In this document: in pieces, positions 59,360-64,000 of the stretch
Layout of the letters: each line of letters starts with the position of its first letter
How positions within the stretch are numbered: the stretch's first letter is position 1
Source of the DNA: DUTS01 sp050951605
GTDB lineage: Bacteria; Bacillota; Peptococcia; DRI-13; DTU073
Direction of reading: 5' to 3'
Assembly: GCA_050951605.1 (NCBI GenBank)
Contig: JBMNJJ010000009.1
Coordinates: 440,697 to 504,696, forward strand
Length of the DNA stretch: 64,000 bases
Made by a program: the position numbers and the translations under genes
The notes under the pieces: model-generated
What the model was told of the DNA's origin: nothing
The model's input: only the letters and a program-made list of their open reading frames with translations
The model's database searches: none

Positions 59360-60310
59360 ATGATTATAGTTGATGGTCATTGTGATTCTCTCTTGGAATT
59401 ATTTAAAAACAAGCGTTCTTTTTGGGTATATAATAAACATGGGCATCTAGACTGGCCTAGATTGCAAAAAGGTCAAGTCAGTTTACAATTTATGTCTATA
59501 TATATTGAACCACAGTACAAGTTTTCAGGACCTTTGAGTCGTGTTTTAGAAATTTTAGATTATTTTTATCAGTTACAAAGAGAAGGAAAAGGGCAGCCTT
59601 TATTAGTAATTAATAAAAAGGATTTACAAAAACTAAATTATTACTCACCACGTGTTTTATTAGCTATTGAAGGAGGTGAAGTTTTAGAGGGGAAGCTTAG
59701 CGTTTTACGAATTTTATTTAAATTAGGTTTTCGTTCTTTGACTTTAACTTGGAATCAAAGGAATCAACTGGCTGATGGTGTATGGGAAAAGGAAACAGGG
59801 GGAGGCTTAACCGCTTTTGGTCGTGATGTTGTGCAAGAAATGAATAGATTGGGAATGCTTATTGATGTTTCTCACTTATCTGAGACCGGATTTTGGGATG
59901 TGCTATCTTTATCTACCCAACCAATTGCGGCTACACATTCTTGTTGTTTTTCTCTTCATCAACATCCTCGTAATTTATCAGATGCTCAGCTTAAGGCTTT
60001 GGGAGATAAACAAGGAATTATCGGGATTAACTTTTATCCGCATTTTTTAGGGGAAAACTATAATAAGATTACGGTAGGGGATGTAATTAAACATCTTGAA
60101 CATGCAGTTAGTGTTGCTGGCATAGATCATGTTGGCTTAGGTTCTGATTTTGATGGAATAGATCAAGTACCACAAAATTTAGAAGATGTGACCAAACTTC
60201 CTTGTTTAATTAATAAATTACTTCAGTTTGGTTGGAAAGAGGAAGAAGTAAAAAAGATTATAGGAGGTAATTATCTTCGTGTTTTGGAACAAGTTTTACC
60301 AGAAGGATAA
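59360..60310 (+). CDS. Membrane-dipeptidase family (M19) peptidase
   Basis: This 316-residue zinc dipeptidase of the renal dipeptidase family lacks a signal peptide and should act in the cytosol. Metal ligands appear in DGHCDSL, in the Glu of AIEGGEVLEG and in ATHSCCFSLHQHPRNLSD; GLGSDFDGID is the further conserved motif. A bacterial member may hydrolyse dipeptides or beta-lactam-like amides; the natural substrate is unknown. It overlaps the following PHP gene by 32 bases, so the two are coupled. Confidence 0.93.
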   Translation: MIIVDGHCDSLLELFKNKRSFWVYNKHGHLDWPRLQKGQVSLQFMSIYIEPQYKFSGPLSRVLEILDYFYQLQREGKGQPLLVINKKDLQKLNYYSPRVLLAIEGGEVLEGKLSVLRILFKLGFRSLTLTWNQRNQLADGVWEKETGGGLTAFGRDVVQEMNRLGMLIDVSHLSETGFWDVLSLSTQPIAATHSCCFSLHQHPRNLSDAQLKALGDKQGIIGINFYPHFLGENYNKITVGDVIKHLEHAVSVAGIDHVGLGSDFDGIDQVPQNLEDVTKLPCLINKLLQFGWKEEEVKKIIGGNYLRVLEQVLPEG

Positions 60311-61136
60311 TTTTGATTATATAACAGATTTGCATGTACATACTACAGCTTCTGATGGAGCTTATTCCCCGAGCAGAATTGTTAAATTAGCCCAAAAGAA
60401 GAGGGTTTCTTTTTTGGCGATTACTGACCATGATACTACAGCCGGTTTAGAAGAAGCTGCACAGGAATGCAGAAAGCGTAAATTAAATTTTTTCCCGGGA
60501 ATAGAATTAAGTACAATTTATAAAGAACATGAGTTACATGTTTTGGGTTACAATTTCAATTGGACAAATGCAAAAATGAGTAAAACCGTTTTGGAGTTAC
60601 AGCAAGCTAGAAGAACAAGAATTGAAAAAATGGTTACTAAATTAACGAAAATAGGTATTAATATAGAATTCGAAGAAGTAAGGAAAAAATCATCTGCAGA
60701 AAATTTAGGAAGGGTTCATCTGGCTTTAACCTTGATAGATAAAGGAGTAGTTAGTTCAATTGATGAAGCTTTTAAAAAATATTTAAATCCGGGATGTCCA
60801 GCTTTTGTTCCTAGATATAAGTTAACTCCATTTATGGCGATAGAAATAATTAAAGAAGCTCAGGGAACCCCTGTATTAGCTCATCCGGGATTAGTTTATT
60901 GTGATGAATTGATCCCTATTTTAATAAAAAAAGGACTGCAAGGGATAGAAGTTTTTCATCCCCGGCATACAAGAGATGAAATCCTTTTATATTTTAAAAT
61001 TGCGCAAAAATATAACTTGCTTGTTACAGGTGGTTCTGACTTTCATGGGCATGAAGAAAAAGATATTGATAATTTGGGAGCAATGAGAGTGCCATTCTAT
61101 AGTATTAAGCAATTAAAAAATCCGACCGAACATTAA
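60279..61136 (+). CDS. PHP-domain phosphoesterase (YciV/RNase AM-like)
   Basis: This 285-residue PHP-fold metallohydrolase carries DLHVHTTASDGAYSP near residue 18, ITDHDTTAGLEEA near 48, GIELSTIYKEHELHVLGY near 75, LAHPGL near 200 and GGSDFHGHE near 250, which together supply the metal ligands. The closest described relatives hydrolyse 3',5'-nucleoside bisphosphates or act as 5'-3' exonucleases on short RNA. The GTG at 60279 follows AGGAGG by 11 bases and overlaps the M19 gene by 32 bases; no other start lies before the PHP motif. Confidence 0.9.
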   Translation: MFWNKFYQKDNFDYITDLHVHTTASDGAYSPSRIVKLAQKKRVSFLAITDHDTTAGLEEAAQECRKRKLNFFPGIELSTIYKEHELHVLGYNFNWTNAKMSKTVLELQQARRTRIEKMVTKLTKIGINIEFEEVRKKSSAENLGRVHLALTLIDKGVVSSIDEAFKKYLNPGCPAFVPRYKLTPFMAIEIIKEAQGTPVLAHPGLVYCDELIPILIKKGLQGIEVFHPRHTRDEILLYFKIAQKYNLLVTGGSDFHGHEEKDIDNLGAMRVPFYSIKQLKNPTEH

Positions 61137-61227
61137 TAATTTGAAAATTACTGGTAAGAATAACATTAATCTTAAATTATATATTTGTAATACGTCAAGG
61201 AAAAGTAATAATCAGGGGTGAAATTAT

Positions 61228-61503
61228 TTGATTTCCCAAGAAGAACTTATTTTTTATAAAAAGAAAGTAATAGAGTTAGAAAAACAAGTAAGTCAATTGA
61301 GGTTAAGCAGAAGAATTTTAATGAATCTTGTTGAAAGAATAGAAAATGAAAAAAAAAGTTTGTTTAAGCAATTGGAAAAAGAGAAACAACAGCTAAGATT
61401 GAATAATCGACGATATGCTAAATGGCTAATGCAAAATAATTATAGATATATAGAGCTACAAGCAAATTTTAAAAAAACAAATAACTTAAGAAAAGAGGAT
61501 TAA
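61228..61503 (+). CDS. Small coiled-coil protein, function unknown
   Basis: This 91-residue protein is very rich in Lys, Glu, Leu and Gln and is predicted to be one continuous helix with coiled-coil heptads from about residue 8 to 60. The end is basic. It resembles small basic proteins upstream of guaB in related Clostridia, but I cannot name a family. The start is TTG after AGGGGTGA. Confidence 0.65.
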   Translation: MISQEELIFYKKKVIELEKQVSQLRLSRRILMNLVERIENEKKSLFKQLEKEKQQLRLNNRRYAKWLMQNNYRYIELQANFKKTNNLRKED

Positions 61504-61528
61504 TTAATTTAGTAATTTATGATATAAT
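61500..61528 (+). promoter_or_regulatory. Possible sigma-A promoter of guaB
   Basis: TATAAT at 61523-61528, with a poor -35 (TTAATT at 61500-61505) 17 bases upstream. The start of guaB is 50 bases downstream. Confidence 0.4.
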
Positions 61529-61577
61529 GCCTCTAATATCAATAACATTTGACATTATTTTAAGGAGGTGAAAGAAA

Positions 61578-63068
61578 ATGAAAGACACTAAATTTTTCGA
61601 AATGAATAAATGTAATTTTGATATTAAATTTGCAAAAGTTGGACTAACCTTTGATGATGTTTTATTGGTTCCGGCTCGTTCGGAAGTACTTCCTCGAGAT
61701 GTTGAGATTAGCACAAAATTGACAAAGAAAATTAAATTAAACATCCCGATTATAAGTGCAGGAATGGATACTGTTACTGAGTCCAGGATGGCCCGAGCAA
61801 TAGCTCGTGAAGGTGGTATTGGTGTTATTCATAAAAATATGTCTATTGAAAAACAGGCTCTAGAAGTAGATCGAGTTAAACGTTCTGAACACGGAATTAT
61901 TACAGACCCTGTATATTTAAGTAAAAACCACTCAATTGCGGAAGCTTTAGAAATTATGGAAAGGTATCATATTTCTGGTATTCCAATTACAGAAGGAACT
62001 AAACTTATTGGGATTATTACGAATAGAGATATCCGCTTTGAAACGGATTTTACTAAAAGAATTGATGAAGTGATGACCAAGGAGAAATTAATTACTGGTC
62101 CTGTTGACACAACTCTAGAAGAGGCTAAAAACATTTTAGGTAAATATAAAATTGAAAAATTACCTCTTGTGGATGAGGACTTTAATCTTAAAGGTTTAAT
62201 TACAATTAAGGATATAGAAAAAGGTATTAAATATCCTAATTCGGCCAAAGATGCCAATAGTCGTCTTTTGGTAGCCGCTGCAGTAGGGATAAGTAGTGAT
62301 ACGTATGCACGTGTCCAAGCCTTAGTTAAGGCCAAAGTTGATGTGATTGTAATTGATACTGCTCATGGACATTCTTTAGGAGTACTTAAAACTGTAGAAA
62401 AAATACGTAATCTCTATCCTGATTTAGAAATAATTGCCGGGAATGTAGCTACGGCAGAAGGAACACGTGACCTCATTTGCGCTGGTGCAAATGCAGTTAA
62501 AGTAGGGATTGGACCTGGTTCTATTTGTACAACACGTGTTGTTGCAGGGATTGGTGTTCCACAGTTAACAGCAATTTTTGAATGTGCACAAGAGGCAGCT
62601 AAAGAGGGAATTCCGGTGATTGCTGATGGTGGTATTAAACATTCTGGTGATATTGTTAAAGCTCTGGCAGCAGGTGCTAGTGTCGTAATGATTGGCAGCC
62701 TTTTAGCTGGTACAGAAGAAAGTCCAGGGGATGTAGAAATTTATCAAGGCAGAAGTTATAAAGTATATCGAGGCATGGGCTCACTTAGTGCCATGAAAGA
62801 TGGTTCTTGTGACCGTTATTTCCAAGAAAATATGAAAAAATTAGTCCCGGAAGGTGTGGAAGGTCGTGTGCCTTATAAAGGTTCTGTACCGGATACAATT
62901 TACCAACTTATTGGTGGTTTAAGAGCAGGAATGGGCTATACCGGTTGTAAAAATATTGAAGAATTAAAAACGAAAGCCCGTTTCATTCGCCAAACATCAG
63001 CTGGTCTTAGAGAAAGTCACCCTCACGATATTCAAATTACTAAAGAATCACCCAATTATACTTCCTAA
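61578..63068 (+). CDS. guaB: Inosine-5'-monophosphate dehydrogenase
   Basis: This 496-residue enzyme oxidises IMP to XMP, the committed step to guanine nucleotides. Catalytic loop GPGSICTTR with Cys near 313, NAD-binding IDTAHGHS and the flap YRGMGS are present. A tandem CBS pair (about 105-225, SIAEALEIMERYHISGIP and TLEEAKNILGKYKIEKLP) is inserted in the TIM barrel as usual. AAGGAGGTGA precedes the ATG. It is followed by a strong terminator, so the pdaB gene is separate. Confidence 0.98.
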   Translation: MKDTKFFEMNKCNFDIKFAKVGLTFDDVLLVPARSEVLPRDVEISTKLTKKIKLNIPIISAGMDTVTESRMARAIAREGGIGVIHKNMSIEKQALEVDRVKRSEHGIITDPVYLSKNHSIAEALEIMERYHISGIPITEGTKLIGIITNRDIRFETDFTKRIDEVMTKEKLITGPVDTTLEEAKNILGKYKIEKLPLVDEDFNLKGLITIKDIEKGIKYPNSAKDANSRLLVAAAVGISSDTYARVQALVKAKVDVIVIDTAHGHSLGVLKTVEKIRNLYPDLEIIAGNVATAEGTRDLICAGANAVKVGIGPGSICTTRVVAGIGVPQLTAIFECAQEAAKEGIPVIADGGIKHSGDIVKALAAGASVVMIGSLLAGTEESPGDVEIYQGRSYKVYRGMGSLSAMKDGSCDRYFQENMKKLVPEGVEGRVPYKGSVPDTIYQLIGGLRAGMGYTGCKNIEELKTKARFIRQTSAGLRESHPHDIQITKESPNYTS

Positions 63069-63073
63069 ATTTT

Positions 63074-63103
63074 AAAACACCTGATAAACTCAGGTGTTTT
63101 TTT
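63074..63103 (+). terminator. Rho-independent terminator after guaB
   Basis: AAAACACCTGA pairs with TCAGGTGTTTT across 5 bases, followed by TTT. Confidence 0.9.
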
Positions 63104-63165
63104 ATAATATCCTTTCCTTCTCTTGAATAAACATTTATTAATAAAGAGTAAGGAGGGGATTAATT

Positions 63166-63945
63166 ATTGCTATTATCTATCTTTCTAAAAACAAGTTGTT
63201 TCGTTTTCTTTTAATCTTGGTTATTGTCACGTCTATACTAATGGTTTTTCCCATTCCCTTGACAAATGTAGCTAAGGATGTAGTTAGCGTTATTTCCGGT
63301 GGTAGACTAATACCTATCTATGCTGTAGATACTCCAGAAAAAATTATTGCTATTTCCTTTGATGCTACTTGGGGAAGTACGCGAACACCTCAAATTCTGC
63401 AAATTTTAGATGAGCACGAAATTAAGACTACTTTTTTCCTGACAAATATTTGGCTTAAGCAATATCCTCAGTTGGCCGAAGAAATAAGTGAAAGGGGACA
63501 TGAAATTGGCTTACATACAGCCAATCACCCTAGATTGACAGATTTAGAGGAAAGTAAAATTAAAAAAGAACTTACAGACAATATACAGTTAATTACAGAG
63601 GTGACAGAGCAAAAACCATATCTTTTTCGTCCTCCTTTTGGTGCTTATAACAATCTAGTCATTAAAACAGCTACAGACTTAAATTTAGTAACGATTCAGT
63701 GGAGTGTTGATTCTTTAGACTGGCAAAATCTTTCGGCAGAAGCGATGTATGAACGGATTACCAAAAAAGTCCACCCGGGAGCGATTGTGCTTTTTCATAA
63801 TGATGGTACCAATACCCCGGAAGTTCTAAAACTTCTTCTTCCTTATTTTAAAAAAGAAGGCTATAAAATCGTACCTATTTCGGAATTGATTTATAAAGAA
63901 AATTATTATATCGACCATCATGGTTTTCAGAAGGTGAAAGAATAA
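63166..63945 (+). CDS. pdaB: PdaB-type polysaccharide deacetylase, sporulation
   Basis: This protein of about 259 residues has an N-terminal membrane segment (about 10-30) and a CE4 deacetylase domain: FDATWG (motif 1, with the Asp), TFFLTN, GHEIGLHTANHPRLTD (metal His), RPPFGAYN and IQWSVDSLDWQ. PdaB helps maintain spore cortex in Bacillus. AAGGAGGGG (63149-63157) points to an ATT at 63166 (or 63163) as start, and this restores YLSKNKLFRFLLIL at the N-terminus; the TTG at 63196 is 38 bases from the site. Confidence 0.93.
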   Translation: MAIIYLSKNKLFRFLLILVIVTSILMVFPIPLTNVAKDVVSVISGGRLIPIYAVDTPEKIIAISFDATWGSTRTPQILQILDEHEIKTTFFLTNIWLKQYPQLAEEISERGHEIGLHTANHPRLTDLEESKIKKELTDNIQLITEVTEQKPYLFRPPFGAYNNLVIKTATDLNLVTIQWSVDSLDWQNLSAEAMYERITKKVHPGAIVLFHNDGTNTPEVLKLLLPYFKKEGYKIVPISELIYKENYYIDHHGFQKVKE

Positions 63946-64000
63946 TAAAAGATGCTGTACCGTTTCCCGTTCCGTGCTCCGTTTAGAACAGACTAGTACT
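63946..64000. other. Unassigned sequence at the window edge with GC-rich repeats of CGT/CCG
   Basis: After pdaB the last 55 bases contain CCGTTTCCCGTTCCG and CTCCGTTTAG, an internally repetitive pattern unlike the AT-rich flanks. On the minus strand it reads as repeated ACGG-type units. The window ends before it can be interpreted; it may be the start of an intergenic repeat element. Confidence 0.3.

Overview
This is an AT-rich stretch of a low-GC Bacillota chromosome, almost certainly from an anaerobic, endospore-forming member of the Clostridia. Supporting evidence in the window: a complete spoIIIA operon, an uninterrupted sigK, spore photoproduct lyase, spoVS, PdaB- and YlxY-type deacetylases, YlmC/YmxH, a SpoIIIE/FtsK translocase, the [FeFe]-hydrogenase maturase HydF and an Rnf ferredoxin:NAD oxidoreductase. 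The genus cannot be named from the sequence alone. No rRNA, tRNA, CRISPR array, complete insertion sequence or prophage was seen. Nearly all genes are on the + strand; the exceptions are splB, a cold-shock gene and one decayed membrane-protein gene.

Layout. 0-6 kb is an accessory region: the end of a membrane protein, an M20 amidohydrolase, a lipoprotein, an HsmA-like pseudogene, a HAD phosphatase, splB, an unknown small gene and csp. 6-15 kb holds a class B penicillin-binding protein and then rnfCDGEAB-apbE-NusG_II-Gx transporter. Three consecutive genes there (rnfB, apbE, NusG_II) are disrupted. 15-26 kb holds sigK, a yqeG-like gene, aroK, pilT, pilD, comFB, tldD, tldE, aroQ, an M24 peptidase gene, efp, a CD1247-domain gene and hydF. 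26-32 kb is spoIIIAA-AH, with an odd 217-base spacer between AC and AD. 32-64 kb follows the conserved Bacillota order rpsO-pnp-ylxY-(dacF)-mlpA-ymxH-dapB-dapA-rnj-tepA-ylzJ-spoIIIE-rodZ-rimO-pgsA-pgpA, then an FtsH-like pair, cinA, a DEAD-box helicase, recA-recX, rny, ymdB, spoVS, an M19 dipeptidase, a PHP hydrolase, guaB and pdaB.

Regulation readable from the sequence: a lysine riboswitch with terminator before dapB; a LexA box inside the recA promoter; a sigma-H type promoter before spoVS; a promoter and structured leader before rpsO; a perfect hairpin that would bury the ribosome-binding site of a small membrane-protein gene at 37.5 kb; and leader-plus-terminator arrangements before the RNase J and RNase Y genes. 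Before rny the terminator ends four bases ahead of the ribosome-binding site, so the gene can only be expressed by read-through.

Most worth checking: the triple lesion in the Rnf/flavinylation locus, the two RNase leaders, apparent ATT start codons for rny and pdaB, the spacer inside spoIIIA, the SD-sequestering hairpin, and an FtsH-like protease that lacks its extracytoplasmic domain but is preceded by a gene for a separate membrane-anchored protein. No wholly new multi-gene system was evident.
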